Notes: generated from the letters alone by a model not told the origin. 64,000 nucleotides of DNA from Anaerobiospirillum thomasii (GCF_900445255.1 NZ_UAPU01000007.1:292001-356000); one strand, 5' to 3'; shown: positions 8,817 through 18,416, counted from the stretch's first letter. A program made the numbers and translations.

Positions 8817-9650
8817 ATGCTTTTGCAGTTTAAAGATAAAAAATTAAATTTAGACAGCCCACGTATCATGGGCATTTTAAATGTAACTCCAGATTCATTT
8901 TCAGACGGCGGTCTGTATCTTAATACAGACAATGCTCTGCGTCAGGCTCAGCTTATGATTGAGCAGGGAGCCGATATTATAGATATAGGCGCCGAGTCCA
9001 CCCGTCCTGGCTCTGATGGTGTGAGCGATGAGATACAACTTGAAAGACTAAGCCATCTGACACGAGCCATATCCTCAAATTTTGATACTATAATCTCCAT
9101 TGATACCTCATCACCGTTTGTTATGACAGAATGTGTAAGAGATGGTGCGCACATGTGGAATGATATCAGAGCTTTGCAGGAGGATGGGGCAGTTGAGACC
9201 TGTGCAAAACTTGGTATTCCTGTATGTCTTATGCATATGCAGGGCACACCGCGCTCCATGCAGGTCAACCCAACCTATGATGATGTAGTCAAAGAGGTAT
9301 CAGACTTTTTGGTGCAAAGAGCCGATGTCTGCATAAACCATGGCATTAAAAAGGAAAATATAATTATTGATCCTGGCTTTGGCTTTGGTAAAAATGCTAC
9401 AGATAATTACAGACTTCTGTCCAATTTAGATAAGCTGTGCTCATTAGGTTTTGTACTGCTCTCAGCTCTGTCGCGCAAGAGTATGCTGGGCTATGCCACA
9501 GGCATTGATAAACCTGCAGACAGAATCACTGCCTCTGTCAGCGGTGCTGTAATTTCTGTGTTAAAAGGAGCCTCCATTGTGCGCGTGCATGATGTAAAAG
9601 AGACTAAAGAGGCTCTTGATGTAGCAGCACAGGTGCTTTTAAATCCATGA
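8817..9650 (+). CDS. folP: dihydropteroate synthase
   Basis: 277 residues, full length for DHPS, the TIM-barrel enzyme that condenses pterin pyrophosphate with p-aminobenzoate in folate synthesis. Diagnostic segments are present in order: MGILNVTPDSFSDGG, DIGAESTRPGSD, SIDTSS, MHMQGTPRSMQ, IIDPGFGFGK, SRKSMLG and VRVHDV. A GAGGATC lies shortly before the ATG, and a TATAAT is seen about 30 bases upstream at the end of the intergenic gap. The ZIP transporter gene starts inside its stop codon (4-bp overlap). The usual partner glmM and the neighbour ftsH are not here. Confidence 0.95.
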   Translation: MLLQFKDKKLNLDSPRIMGILNVTPDSFSDGGLYLNTDNALRQAQLMIEQGADIIDIGAESTRPGSDGVSDEIQLERLSHLTRAISSNFDTIISIDTSSPFVMTECVRDGAHMWNDIRALQEDGAVETCAKLGIPVCLMHMQGTPRSMQVNPTYDDVVKEVSDFLVQRADVCINHGIKKENIIIDPGFGFGKNATDNYRLLSNLDKLCSLGFVLLSALSRKSMLGYATGIDKPADRITASVSGAVISVLKGASIVRVHDVKETKEALDVAAQVLLNP

Positions 9651-10393
9651 TTACCTACGTACTTGCTGCCACCTGTATAAGCTCTGTCAGTGCCGCTCTT
9701 TTAGCCACAATTATAGGCACTAAAAGACTTAAAAGATTTGCGCGTCCTCTAAGTCTTATTGCCACAGGTCTTTTAATAACCCTGTCCTTTACGCATGTTC
9801 TGCCTCATGCTATGGAAGGAGATGCTCCACTGCACAGCATAGGTCTTACAGCCTGGGCTACAGTTATGGTGCTTATTGCCCTTGAGATGTTTTTAAATAC
9901 CTTTCATCATCACGGTCATGACAGCACCCTGCCTCATCAGGCTATGGCACAGGGCGGTTCAGGTCTGCTCTCGGGCACAGCTTTGCACACCTTCTGTGAC
10001 GGCTTTATGATTGCAAGTGCCATCATGGTTGATCCTCATCTGGGCCTTGCTGTAACCATAGCTATTATGGCCCATGAAATACCTCAGCAGCTAGGTGACT
10101 ACATAATTTTACTTGAGTGCGGTATGTCAACGCTTGCAGCCTATGTGGTCAATATCATAGCTCTTGTGTTTACCACAGCCGGCGGCCTTATGGCCTACTT
10201 TATCCTCGATAAGGTTGAAAATCTGCTGCCCTATGCCCTGGCCATATCTGCCTCAAGCTTTATCTATGTCTCGCTCTCTGATCTGCTGCCAAGACTTAAC
10301 AAGTCAGACAGCAAAAAGACCATGTTAAAGCGCTATGTCTTTTTACTCACGGGTGCAGCCATAGCCATGCTCATAAGCCATCATCCGCACTAG
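9647..10393 (+). CDS. ZIP-family divalent metal transporter
   Basis: 248 residues with about eight membrane segments. The fourth helix carries HTFCDG and the fifth carries MAHEIPQQLGDY, the paired His/Glu metal-site motifs of ZIP (SLC39) proteins. There is a His-rich loop, FHHHGHDSTLPH, at about residue 85. ZIP proteins bring zinc or iron into the cytoplasm. The ATG overlaps the folP stop by 4 bp, so the two genes are probably co-transcribed. Zinc is the most likely substrate but iron or manganese cannot be excluded. Confidence 0.85.
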   Translation: MITYVLAATCISSVSAALLATIIGTKRLKRFARPLSLIATGLLITLSFTHVLPHAMEGDAPLHSIGLTAWATVMVLIALEMFLNTFHHHGHDSTLPHQAMAQGGSGLLSGTALHTFCDGFMIASAIMVDPHLGLAVTIAIMAHEIPQQLGDYIILLECGMSTLAAYVVNIIALVFTTAGGLMAYFILDKVENLLPYALAISASSFIYVSLSDLLPRLNKSDSKKTMLKRYVFLLTGAAIAMLISHHPH

Positions 10394-10398
10394 TTTTT

Positions 10399-12690
10399 TT
10401 ATGGCTCCTCAAGCTTTTTTAAAGGAGCCATAAATGACAGAGTGCGCGACCTGCCCAGCCTTTCAAAGAATATTACATACTCGCAGTCTTTATCATTGAT
10501 ATTCTCAATCACACCTGCGCCAAGTACATCTGAAAAGACTTTATCGCCAGGCTCAAAGGCACAGCCTTGTGACGAAGCAGGCTTTTGCATATTGTCATCA
10601 ATGGATATATCAAGACCAATTTTTTGCAGCAGATCCTGCCCAATATCGCCAATAAAGCGTGATGCTCTGCGCCTTTCACTGTTGGCAAAAAAGCCGCCAG
10701 GCTGCACTAGAAACAGCTGCCGGCGCGCTCTGGTCATAGCCACATAAAAAAGTCTGCGCTCCTCTTGCACCTGCTCTGCAGACAAAGCCTTGCGCGATGG
10801 GAACAGACCTTCATTAACCCCTGCTATAAAGACGTAGTCAAACTCAAGGCCCTTGGCATTGTGCACAGTCATAAGCTCGGTGCTGCACTGCACGGTTTTA
10901 TCAGAGCTTAGCATCAGTGAGCTTAAAAAATCAGCAATATTCACCCTCTCCTGAGCCCCTTTGGCAAAGGCTATTGCCATCTGACGCAAAAGAGACAGTG
11001 ACTCAAGTCTGTCAACATCGCCGCTGTCTCTTAATTTTTTTTCATAGTCAAAGACACTAAGCAGAGTATCTAATGCCTGTATGGGACTTAAAGATAAAAG
11101 ATCGCTGCATTTGTACGAGGCTAAAATAAAGGCGCCCACTGCTTTGGTTATAAGTCTGTTGTCATATGCTGCGCACTCAAGCTGCATCTGCGCCAGAGCG
11201 CGCAGGGTATTGAATAATGACATATTGTGCTTTTGTGACAGCTCTCTAAGTCTTTGCATACGGCTTTTGCCAAAGCCGCGGCGCGGTGAATTTATCACAC
11301 GCACAAAGGCTGTATCATCATTGCCATTGAGCATAAGGCGCAGGTAGGCAATAATATCTCTTATCTCTTTTCTGTCTGTATATCTGACAGTGGAGCTGAC
11401 CTTATAGGCAATTTTATTTTCAATAAAGGCCCGCTCAAGCTCCCTTATCTGCATATGAGCCCGGCACAGTACGCCAATGCTCACATCACCCTGCTCCTTT
11501 AAAATGCTCTTTATAACATGACTTATATACAAAGCCTCCTGCCTGTCATTTTTAACACAGGCAAGTATGGTCTTTTTATCCTTTATATCACCTTTGTCTG
11601 TAGCTTTTAACTCATCCTTTGCAATAGCATTTAATGACAGTGTGTCAAGCACCTGTCTGTCATCATCTGTATCATGATTTAAAGCCTTGATAAAACTCTC
11701 ATGTGTTGTGACAAGCTCTTTTATATCAGTCTTTTTTCTGCAGGCTTTAAGCTTTTTTCTAAGATCGGATGCATTGTGGGCAATAAGTGCATAGGCTGCA
11801 TCTAAAATCAGACTCTGCGTACGGTAATTGTTTAGAAGATATAAAGTCTGCAGTGAAGCAAAATCAGTCTGCATGGTCAGCATAATCTTTGGATCAGAGC
11901 CGCGAAAGGCATAGATACTCTGATCAGGATCGCCCACTACAAAAAGATTGTTATGATAATGGCACAGTATCTTTAAAAGCTCATACTGCGAGCCGTCAAC
12001 ATCCTGAAACTCATCGACCATGATGTACTCAAGAGCACGCGAGATATCAGATGCCAAAGCTGCATCGCTTTTTAAAATAAAGACAGTAAAGTTTATAAGA
12101 TCATCAAAATCAAGACTTATACTCTGCCTTTGAGCTGACAGGTAGTAATAATAGATTTTTAATTTCAGATCATCAAGGCCATCTGCCATCTGTCTTATCT
12201 CAAGGGCGCTTTTATCCTTAAGATAGGATATATAATCAAGCCCGCTCTTTTGCAGAGCTATAAAATCAAGCATCTGCCTTTGAGTAATATCACGTCCATT
12301 GACAGACAGATAGGAGTAGATATTGTCTAAAATCTCCTTACTGTCATTTCTGTCAATAATGGCAAAATTGCTCTCAAAGTTGACACGGCTGCCATAGAGT
12401 TTTAAAAAGTGGGCACAGTAGCCATGAAAGGTCATTATATTGCAGGCTATGTTATTGCCGCACAAAGAGGCTATACGCTCTTTCATCTCACCTGCAGCTC
12501 TGTTGGTAAAGGTCAGAGCCAGTATGGCGCGCGGGGCAATGCCCAAAGATGAAAGCAGATAGGCAAAACGATAGGTCAGAGCACGGGTCTTGCCGGTGCC
12601 GGCACCGGCCATGACCCTGATGACGCCTTCAGTCTGTTTCAGGCACTCTATCTGCTCCTTGTTTAAATCCTTAAACAGGATATCACTCAT
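10399..12690 (-). CDS. UvrD/Rep/PcrA-type superfamily 1 DNA helicase
   Basis: 763 residues with the SF1A motif series. Walker A AGAGTGKT is at residues 28-35, the DExx box VDEFQD at about 223, GDPDQSIYAFRGSDP follows, then a HNAKGLEFDYVFI block (about 608) and FYVAMTRARR (about 652). This is a 3'-5' ATP-driven helicase of repair or replication restart. It resembles PcrA more than E. coli UvrD in overall length, and uvrD and rep cannot be told apart here. The start shares bases with the ttcA stop (TAATG), so the two genes are translationally coupled. It converges on the ZIP gene with a five-base gap. Confidence 0.9.
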   Translation of the reverse strand: MSDILFKDLNKEQIECLKQTEGVIRVMAGAGTGKTRALTYRFAYLLSSLGIAPRAILALTFTNRAAGEMKERIASLCGNNIACNIMTFHGYCAHFLKLYGSRVNFESNFAIIDRNDSKEILDNIYSYLSVNGRDITQRQMLDFIALQKSGLDYISYLKDKSALEIRQMADGLDDLKLKIYYYYLSAQRQSISLDFDDLINFTVFILKSDAALASDISRALEYIMVDEFQDVDGSQYELLKILCHYHNNLFVVGDPDQSIYAFRGSDPKIMLTMQTDFASLQTLYLLNNYRTQSLILDAAYALIAHNASDLRKKLKACRKKTDIKELVTTHESFIKALNHDTDDDRQVLDTLSLNAIAKDELKATDKGDIKDKKTILACVKNDRQEALYISHVIKSILKEQGDVSIGVLCRAHMQIRELERAFIENKIAYKVSSTVRYTDRKEIRDIIAYLRLMLNGNDDTAFVRVINSPRRGFGKSRMQRLRELSQKHNMSLFNTLRALAQMQLECAAYDNRLITKAVGAFILASYKCSDLLSLSPIQALDTLLSVFDYEKKLRDSGDVDRLESLSLLRQMAIAFAKGAQERVNIADFLSSLMLSSDKTVQCSTELMTVHNAKGLEFDYVFIAGVNEGLFPSRKALSAEQVQEERRLFYVAMTRARRQLFLVQPGGFFANSERRRASRFIGDIGQDLLQKIGLDISIDDNMQKPASSQGCAFEPGDKVFSDVLGAGVIENINDKDCEYVIFFERLGRSRTLSFMAPLKKLEEP

Positions 12691-13565
12691 TACTTGACCC
12701 GTGGTCCTTTACTTATATCTGTAAAATCAAACAGATTTCTGTCTAAAAGATGGGATGGCACCACATTCTGCAGAGATTTGAAAATAATCTCGGTGCGCTT
12801 TGGATTTTCCCTGTCCCACTGTCGCAGCATGGCAAGCATGGCAGCTCTCTGCTGATCCTCACCATAGCCGCAAAGCCCCTTAGGCAGCACAGGATATTCC
12901 TTGAGCTTGGATAAGGTGATCAAATCCTTTTCCTTGCAGTAGGCTAAAGGACGTATCACAGTTAATGTATCATCATCTGTGCGCAGTATAGGCGGCATGG
13001 TCTTCATAATGCCTGAGTAGAAAAGATTTAAAAAATAGGTGGCCAGAATATCATCACGATGGTGGCCTAATGCTATTTTATTGGCGCCAATCTCACGGGC
13101 CTTGGCATATAAAAAGCCGCGGCGCATGCGCGAGCAAATCGAGCACATGGTTTTATCCTTGGAGCTCATCTTGGCCTTTGAGATCTCAAAGACAGGTCTT
13201 TTGATAATAATATAGTCAAGACCTACCTTCTTTAAATGATTTTCAACCACACCCTGCGGGGTATTGGGAAAACCTGCCTCAAGGTGCACAGGCACCAGGG
13301 TAAATGGAAAAGGAGCTGAACGCTTTAAAGACAAGAGCAGATCCAAAAGAGCATAACTGTCCTTGCCACCTGAGACGCAGACCATAATCTTGTCATTTGG
13401 CTCAATCATGCCAAAATCACCTATGGCATTGCCTGTTTTGCGTCTTAGACGTTTAAACAGCTTATCGGCCTTGTATTTGGCCTGCTTATCTTCAATATTA
13501 AAATATGGACTTACATGACGGGCGTAATCATCTGCCTTTTGCGGCAGATCAGTATCATTGCGCAC
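12690..13565 (-). CDS. ttcA: tRNA 2-thiocytidine(32) synthetase TtcA
   Basis: 291 residues. The PP-loop SGGKDS, which adenylates C32 of tRNA, is at 65-70. CSICSRMRRGFLYAKA (about 140) carries the CxxC that holds the 4Fe-4S cluster with a third Cys in LPKGLCGYGEDQQR. The GHHRDD motif is present between them. Canonical proteins read PCNLCG where this one reads PKGLCG, but the ligand Cys appears kept. TtcA thiolates cytidine 32 of several tRNAs. It heads a pair with the helicase gene (TAATG overlap). The start is the first Met after a short upstream spacer. Confidence 0.93.
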   Translation of the reverse strand: MRNDTDLPQKADDYARHVSPYFNIEDKQAKYKADKLFKRLRRKTGNAIGDFGMIEPNDKIMVCVSGGKDSYALLDLLLSLKRSAPFPFTLVPVHLEAGFPNTPQGVVENHLKKVGLDYIIIKRPVFEISKAKMSSKDKTMCSICSRMRRGFLYAKAREIGANKIALGHHRDDILATYFLNLFYSGIMKTMPPILRTDDDTLTVIRPLAYCKEKDLITLSKLKEYPVLPKGLCGYGEDQQRAAMLAMLRQWDRENPKRTEIIFKSLQNVVPSHLLDRNLFDFTDISKGPRVK

Positions 13566-13609
13566 TTAAAACTGCTCCTATTCTCTATATATTAATGATG
13601 GTGTATTGA

Positions 13610-14584
13610 TTATTGTGTATTAAGATCTGATATTTCCTGTTTATGCTCTACGGCCTTTGGTGTAATCACGGCCACATCACACTCAAGAGTATCTATAACC
13701 TTCTCGCATATATTGCCAAGTAAAGCCACAGCAAGACCGTCACGGGCGGCTGTGCCTATAAACAATGCCGTAGGTTTGAGCTCATCGCAAAGAGCTGGTA
13801 TCACATCCTCAGGATGGCCCTCTCTTATATGACAGTACTCACCCATAATTCTGTGACGTTTGGCAAAGGTTAAAAGAGCTCTGCACCCCTCTTTTAAAGT
13901 CTCATCGCCAAGAGACTCAGGCACAAAGCCTGGCAGGGCAATGGAGGCAGGAGGCAGCACAGGCGGTATGGCATTTAACAGATGAATTTTGCACTTGGTA
14001 ATCTGTGAGAGCTCCTGTGCCTCGCGCAAAAGACGCATATTTAATTTGCGGGTTTTAACATCACTTGGATCTGCCATCTGCAAAGCAACAGCAATGACAC
14101 CTGTAGGATGCCAGATTCTGTCTCTGGCAATAAGCACAGGTATGCTTGAGTGGCGCAGCAGCTGCAGATCAAGCGGGGTAAAGAGCACAGAGTCTAAAAG
14201 ACCATGCACATCAGCTGTCTTTATAATAATGTCAGCGCTTCTCTCCCTGGCATAGGAGATAATGTCACGGCCTGGGAATTTTGAGCATATGACATGACAT
14301 TCAATATCAAAACCCATGGCATGAATGCTTAAATAATTCTCAAGCCATTTTTTATGCTTCTTGATAAGAGCACTTTTATTCTGCTCAATCTGATCAAGTG
14401 ACATCTTGCTTGAGAGTCGGCCCTCAAAGGAAAAATCAAAGATAGGCATTAAAGCCACTATCTTTATATCGCTTTTTGCTCTGGTTCTGCAGCTTGCCTG
14501 ATACAGAGCCAGGGCTCTTTCAAGAGCGGCCTGACGCATTTTGCGCTGCTCGATAATGGCAACAACTCTGTGTAAATTACGCAT
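13610..14584 (-). CDS. uspE: universal stress protein E-like, tandem Usp domains
   Basis: 324 residues made of two Usp folds, about 1-155 and 160-310. The order of the segments HSSIPVLIARDR closing the first domain and ALFIGTAARDGLAVALLGN followed by CEKVIDTLECDVAVITPK closing the second is typical of UspE. UspE is cytoplasmic and helps cells survive oxidative and DNA stress. In E. coli uspE neighbours fnr and ttcA; here ttcA is next to it (44 bp), a conserved gammaproteobacterial arrangement that supports the call. No fnr is visible. Confidence 0.88.
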   Translation of the reverse strand: MRNLHRVVAIIEQRKMRQAALERALALYQASCRTRAKSDIKIVALMPIFDFSFEGRLSSKMSLDQIEQNKSALIKKHKKWLENYLSIHAMGFDIECHVICSKFPGRDIISYARERSADIIIKTADVHGLLDSVLFTPLDLQLLRHSSIPVLIARDRIWHPTGVIAVALQMADPSDVKTRKLNMRLLREAQELSQITKCKIHLLNAIPPVLPPASIALPGFVPESLGDETLKEGCRALLTFAKRHRIMGEYCHIREGHPEDVIPALCDELKPTALFIGTAARDGLAVALLGNICEKVIDTLECDVAVITPKAVEHKQEISDLNTQ

Positions 14585-14662
14585 ATTATCCCCGCTATTG
14601 ATTTAAACCTTTCATATTCTAGCCCAAAGGTCATACAACGTGTAGACAAATTCACCTTAAGT

Positions 14663-15241
14663 CTATTTGTTCACGAGATTTTCCCTGCAGTACTCCTTGG
14701 TGCTTGTAACCAGTGTGCTCCAGGCATCCTGCACCCTTTTGACATAACGGCTGTGTATATTTTTGTTCACACTGTAGTGATAATGATAATTGCCAACTCC
14801 ACGCCAGATGTCACCACCTGCCTTTTCAATCTCACGGCGCAGAAGATAACCCATAGCCCAGATATTGTGGCATGGCTTGTGTCTTATATCCTCGCGGCTT
14901 AGCTTAAAGCGCTTTAACTCGCCTATGCGCACATCATTGATCTGCGCAGGTCCGCAGTCTTTGGTACCGTTGCGGTTAAATGAGCATTGGCCGTTAACAG
15001 AGCCACGCTCCACATATAAAATAGAGTAGATAAGCTCCTCTGGCAGATCAAACTGATAGGCAGTCCAGCTTATACATTTAATATAAGGAGAGTATCTTTT
15101 CATAGGAGCCTTTAAATAGGCAACATCACGCCAGTGACTGCCGTTTACATCACACTGCATGCGCGCAGAGTGCGCCACCCCTGTCACAAGCAGCAACGCC
15201 ACAGCCAGGCTGCATGAAAGACTTTTTATACAGCCCATCAC
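14663..15241 (-). CDS. periplasmic lytic transglycosylase (VirB1/IagB-like)
   Basis: 192 residues with a signal peptide (positively charged start, hydrophobic to about 23, AHS-A cleavage). The likely catalytic Glu is E78 in SILYVERGSVNG, followed by the fold signature GPAQIN at 97-102 and a C-terminal NIWAMGYLLRR...GNYHYHY. Small SLT enzymes of this type open peptidoglycan for secretion or conjugation machines. Its start overlaps the stop of the DotH-like gene upstream (4 bp), so the two are one unit. Several Cys residues (30, 56, 86, 96) could form disulfides. No secretion genes lie nearby, although a Trb operon starts 13 kb away. Confidence 0.75.
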   Translation of the reverse strand: MMGCIKSLSCSLAVALLLVTGVAHSARMQCDVNGSHWRDVAYLKAPMKRYSPYIKCISWTAYQFDLPEELIYSILYVERGSVNGQCSFNRNGTKDCGPAQINDVRIGELKRFKLSREDIRHKPCHNIWAMGYLLRREIEKAGGDIWRGVGNYHYHYSVNKNIHSRYVKRVQDAWSTLVTSTKEYCRENLVNK

Positions 15242-15936
15242 TTAAGCTCGCTCAATGCCTGCACCAGATTATCCCTTACACTTTTAAAATCCACACTTGA
15301 ATAATCAACCTTGGGGGCAAAAGGATTGGTCTTTGAAAATTCAACTTTATCTACAGTATAAGGTCTGACTCTGTCGCTTACATAATTTACCTTGATGGAA
15401 TTTAAAACCACCTTTAAAGTCTTGTCATTTTTCAAAAGCGACAGTGAATTTAAATTAAAAATAAGAGGCTGCATGAGACCTGAAAGATGCACTGTCATCT
15501 TGGTATTGGCAGCACCCTGCAGACGGTTGACAAGAAGCTCTGAGGGAGCTGCTGTCACCTTGGCTATATAGCCCTGATTTTCAAGCTCGATACGGGCAAT
15601 ATCCCATGGATTGCCATACATATCATAAAAGCGCATCAGAGCTGAACCATACTGCGGCACGGTTATGCTCTGCCCTGCAAGATACGGCGAGCTTATACGT
15701 AAAAGACCCACAAGCTCATCACTTTTGGTAAGCAGAGGATCTTCAACTTTAAGATCAACAGCATTGTCAGCGCCAAATTCGATGATATGGCGCTCCTCAA
15801 GCTGCTCTTTGGTTCTAAAATCAGTAAGAGTATCACCAAGCTCTGGCGGGGCCTGGGGACTTACTATATCGGCAAGAGCAGGAGCTATAAGCATAGCCTG
15901 CATCAGATTAATAAATATAAGGCTTTTTATCTTCAT
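15238..15936 (-). CDS. DotH/IcmK (TraN)-like type IVB secretion protein
   Basis: About 232 residues beginning with a signal peptide ending LIAPALA-D. Two stretches match the core pattern of DotH/IcmK and IncI TraN proteins: VPQYGSALMRFYDMYGNPWDI, broken as YGSALMRFYD plus GNPWDI, and then MTVHLSGLMQPLIFNLN. Those proteins form the outer-membrane core complex of type IVB machines. It is shorter than Legionella DotH (about 360 residues), lacking part of the C-terminal region. ATG 15936 is preferred over a TTG six codons earlier. A TATAAT ends 6 bases before the ATG, hinting at a leaderless or very short leader mRNA. It forms a two-gene unit with a transglycosylase. The family call is inferred from motifs. 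Confidence 0.55.
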   Translation of the reverse strand: MKIKSLIFINLMQAMLIAPALADIVSPQAPPELGDTLTDFRTKEQLEERHIIEFGADNAVDLKVEDPLLTKSDELVGLLRISSPYLAGQSITVPQYGSALMRFYDMYGNPWDIARIELENQGYIAKVTAAPSELLVNRLQGAANTKMTVHLSGLMQPLIFNLNSLSLLKNDKTLKVVLNSIKVNYVSDRVRPYTVDKVEFSKTNPFAPKVDYSSVDFKSVRDNLVQALSELK

Positions 15937-16059
15937 TGTGTAATTATATCCCAAGCTAAAAAAGCATTAATATTTTTTACCAAAAAAAGTCATTTTTTAT
16001 CGTAAAATGTTAAAATCTGACACAATTAACATTTTTTTATTATTTTAAGAGGCATATAC

Positions 16060-16980
16060 ATGACCGCTCTGGTTTTAGGACACAAGAATCCGGATACAGA
16101 CTCAATTATTTCAGCACTAAGCGCCACCAATTTATATAAAGGCCGCGGTTTTGATGTACAGAGCGCAGCTCAGGGCAAGCCTGCTCCTGAAACTGCCTTT
16201 GTGCTTAAAAGATTTAATCTTGAGGCACCACAGGAGGTGCATGAGGTTGCAGGCCGTGATGTATTTTTAGTTGACTACTCCGATCTGGCCCAGGCCCCTG
16301 ATGATTTTGCCAAGTGCACCTTAAAGGGCATTATTGATCATCACAAATTAGGTGATGTTACATCAGATGCTCCTGTTGAGTGCTGGATTCAGCCTGTAGG
16401 CTGCTCCAACACCCTGATTAAAATGATGCACGATTACTACAATGTTGCAATTGACAAGAACCTGGCAGGTGCCATGCTCTGTGCCATTTTATCTGACACT
16501 GTACTCTTTAAGAGCCCAACCTGCACCGAGCATGATAAAAAGGCAGCAGCAGAGCTTGCACAGATTGCCGGTATTGATGACATGATTGCCCTGGGTATGG
16601 AAATGTTCAAGGCCAAGAGCAATTTAGACGGCGCCACCCCACGTGAGCTTATTTTCAGAGACTTTAAAGACTTTGACATGTCAGGTAACAAGGTAGGCAT
16701 AGGACAGCTTGAGCTGACCTCACTGTCACTTGTCACCCCTGAGCTTAAGGCTGCCCTTAAAGAGGAGCTTGGCAAGGTTAAAGCTGAAGGTCGTCACAGT
16801 GCCGTGCTCATTATCACTGATGTGATGGAAGAAGGTTCAGAGCTTCTTTTATGCTCAGACAATAGCGAGATTATCACCAAGGCCCTTAATGCCACCTTAT
16901 CCGATAACATGTGGCTGCCTGGCGTTATGAGCCGCAAAAAGCAGGTTGTACCACCTCTTGAGGCCGCATTTAAAGCTTAA
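16060..16980 (+). CDS. ppaC: manganese-dependent (family II) inorganic pyrophosphatase
   Basis: 306 residues, full length. The DHH-superfamily metal ligands are visible: GHKNPDTDS (His9, Asp13, Asp15), VDYSD (about 71-75), IDHH (about 95-98) and LSDT (about 149). The C-terminal substrate clamp SRKKQ is at about 294. The enzyme hydrolyses pyrophosphate in the cytosol. Family II is the type found in many Firmicutes and some anaerobic or marine gammaproteobacteria instead of the E. coli Ppa. AAGAGG precedes the ATG, and a strong terminator follows, so it is monocistronic. Confidence 0.96.
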   Translation: MTALVLGHKNPDTDSIISALSATNLYKGRGFDVQSAAQGKPAPETAFVLKRFNLEAPQEVHEVAGRDVFLVDYSDLAQAPDDFAKCTLKGIIDHHKLGDVTSDAPVECWIQPVGCSNTLIKMMHDYYNVAIDKNLAGAMLCAILSDTVLFKSPTCTEHDKKAAAELAQIAGIDDMIALGMEMFKAKSNLDGATPRELIFRDFKDFDMSGNKVGIGQLELTSLSLVTPELKAALKEELGKVKAEGRHSAVLIITDVMEEGSELLLCSDNSEIITKALNATLSDNMWLPGVMSRKKQVVPPLEAAFKA

Positions 16981-16998
16981 TCTTAATTAATTTGCACC

Positions 16999-17027
16999 TG
17001 CGGATCATCACGATCCGCATTTTTTTC
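16999..17027 (+). terminator. terminator of ppaC
   Basis: TGCGGATC pairs with GATCCGCA around a five-base loop and is followed by a seven-T run. Confidence 0.92.
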
Positions 17028-17051
17028 TGTTAAAACCCCACTTTTATAAGT

Positions 17052-18377
17052 ATGCAAAAAATTCCAAGTATAGGCATTGTCTCTTTGGGCTGTGCCAAAA
17101 ACCTTGTAGACACACAGCGCCTGACCTCACTGCTTGTAGCACGCGGCTATCAGATAAAGGATGAGTATGACAGCTGTGATCTTATTATTGTCAACACCTG
17201 CGGCTTTGTTGCCCCTGCCATCAAGGAATCACTTGAGGCTATAGGTGTGGCCCTTGAGCACTCTCAGAAGGTTATAGTCATGGGCTGTCTTGGCAGCAAT
17301 GACAAGCTTATTTTACAAAATTATCCCAATGTACTTGCAGTCTATGGACCTGGCATGCGAGCCTCCGTCATGCGCGGTGTGATAAAGGCCATAGGTGAGC
17401 CGCCGCAGGATGCTGTGCAGAGAGTAAATCCTTCAGGTATACTTTTAACCCCGCCGCACTATGCCTATGTCAAGGTGGCAGAGGGCTGCCGCCACCGCTG
17501 CTCATTCTGCATCATTCCTAAACTGCGCGGTCCTCTGCGCTCACGCAGTGTCGATCATATCTATGCTGAATGCTCCGATCTGGTTAAAAACGGTGTTAAA
17601 GAGCTTTTAGTTATTGCGCAGGACTCATCTGACTATGGTATAGATCTTAAAGAAAAAAGCTCAATTTACGATCTGTGCCTTAAACTCTCAGAGCTAAAAC
17701 GCTGGATACGCGTGCACTATGTCTATCCGTCAGCAGCCGCTGACAGCCTCGTTGAGCTTATGGCCGACAGAAAAATAGTGCCTTACATTGATGTGCCGCT
17801 GCAGCATGCCCACCCTGATGTGCTAAAGGCCATGCGTCGTCCTGGCAATATTGAAAAGACCTTAAAGACCATTGAAAGATGGAGAGAGATCTGTCCTGAT
17901 ATTGCCATACGCTCTACCTTTATTGCAGGCTTTCCTGGTGAGACAGACGAGCAGTTTAACTTCCTGCTTGATTTTCTAAAGGAGGCTAAGCTTGACAGAG
18001 TTGGCTGCTTTGCCTATTCAGATGTAGAAGGAGCAGCTGCCAACAGCATAGAGCCATCTGTACCATTTGATGTAAGACAGGACAGAGTGGCAAGGCTTAT
18101 GGAGCTGCAGGAGCAGATCTCCTATGCCAAGCTGCAACAGCGCATTGGCAAAAGCTATGAGATTATAGTAGACAGTGTGACCGATGAGCATGTGGCCATT
18201 GGCAGATCCATGTATGAATCACCAGATATTGACGGTCAGATCTTTATTGAAGATGCAAGAGGCATACGTGCAGGTGATATTGTAAAGGCTATTATCACTC
18301 AGGCCGATGCCCATGATATGAATGCCATGCTGCCATCTAAGTACAATCAGACAACAATACCTTTTGCCAGGGTTTAA
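17052..18377 (+). CDS. rimO: ribosomal protein uS12 methylthiotransferase RimO
   Basis: 441 residues with the three MTTase parts. The N-terminal UPF0004 domain (SLGCAKNLVDT and VNTCGF, supplying one cluster) is followed by a radical-SAM domain with CRHRCSFC at about 146, then a C-terminal TRAM domain from about residue 375. The PKLRGPLRSRS stretch after the CxxxCxxC is typical of RimO rather than MiaB. RimO methylthiolates Asp89 of ribosomal protein S12. It stands alone between terminators, starting 25 bases after the ppaC terminator. Confidence 0.96.
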   Translation: MQKIPSIGIVSLGCAKNLVDTQRLTSLLVARGYQIKDEYDSCDLIIVNTCGFVAPAIKESLEAIGVALEHSQKVIVMGCLGSNDKLILQNYPNVLAVYGPGMRASVMRGVIKAIGEPPQDAVQRVNPSGILLTPPHYAYVKVAEGCRHRCSFCIIPKLRGPLRSRSVDHIYAECSDLVKNGVKELLVIAQDSSDYGIDLKEKSSIYDLCLKLSELKRWIRVHYVYPSAAADSLVELMADRKIVPYIDVPLQHAHPDVLKAMRRPGNIEKTLKTIERWREICPDIAIRSTFIAGFPGETDEQFNFLLDFLKEAKLDRVGCFAYSDVEGAAANSIEPSVPFDVRQDRVARLMELQEQISYAKLQQRIGKSYEIIVDSVTDEHVAIGRSMYESPDIDGQIFIEDARGIRAGDIVKAIITQADAHDMNAMLPSKYNQTTIPFARV

Positions 18378-18416
18378 CCTTCCTGTTTAGAGCTGTGCCT
18401 GCTGCCTGATACAGAC

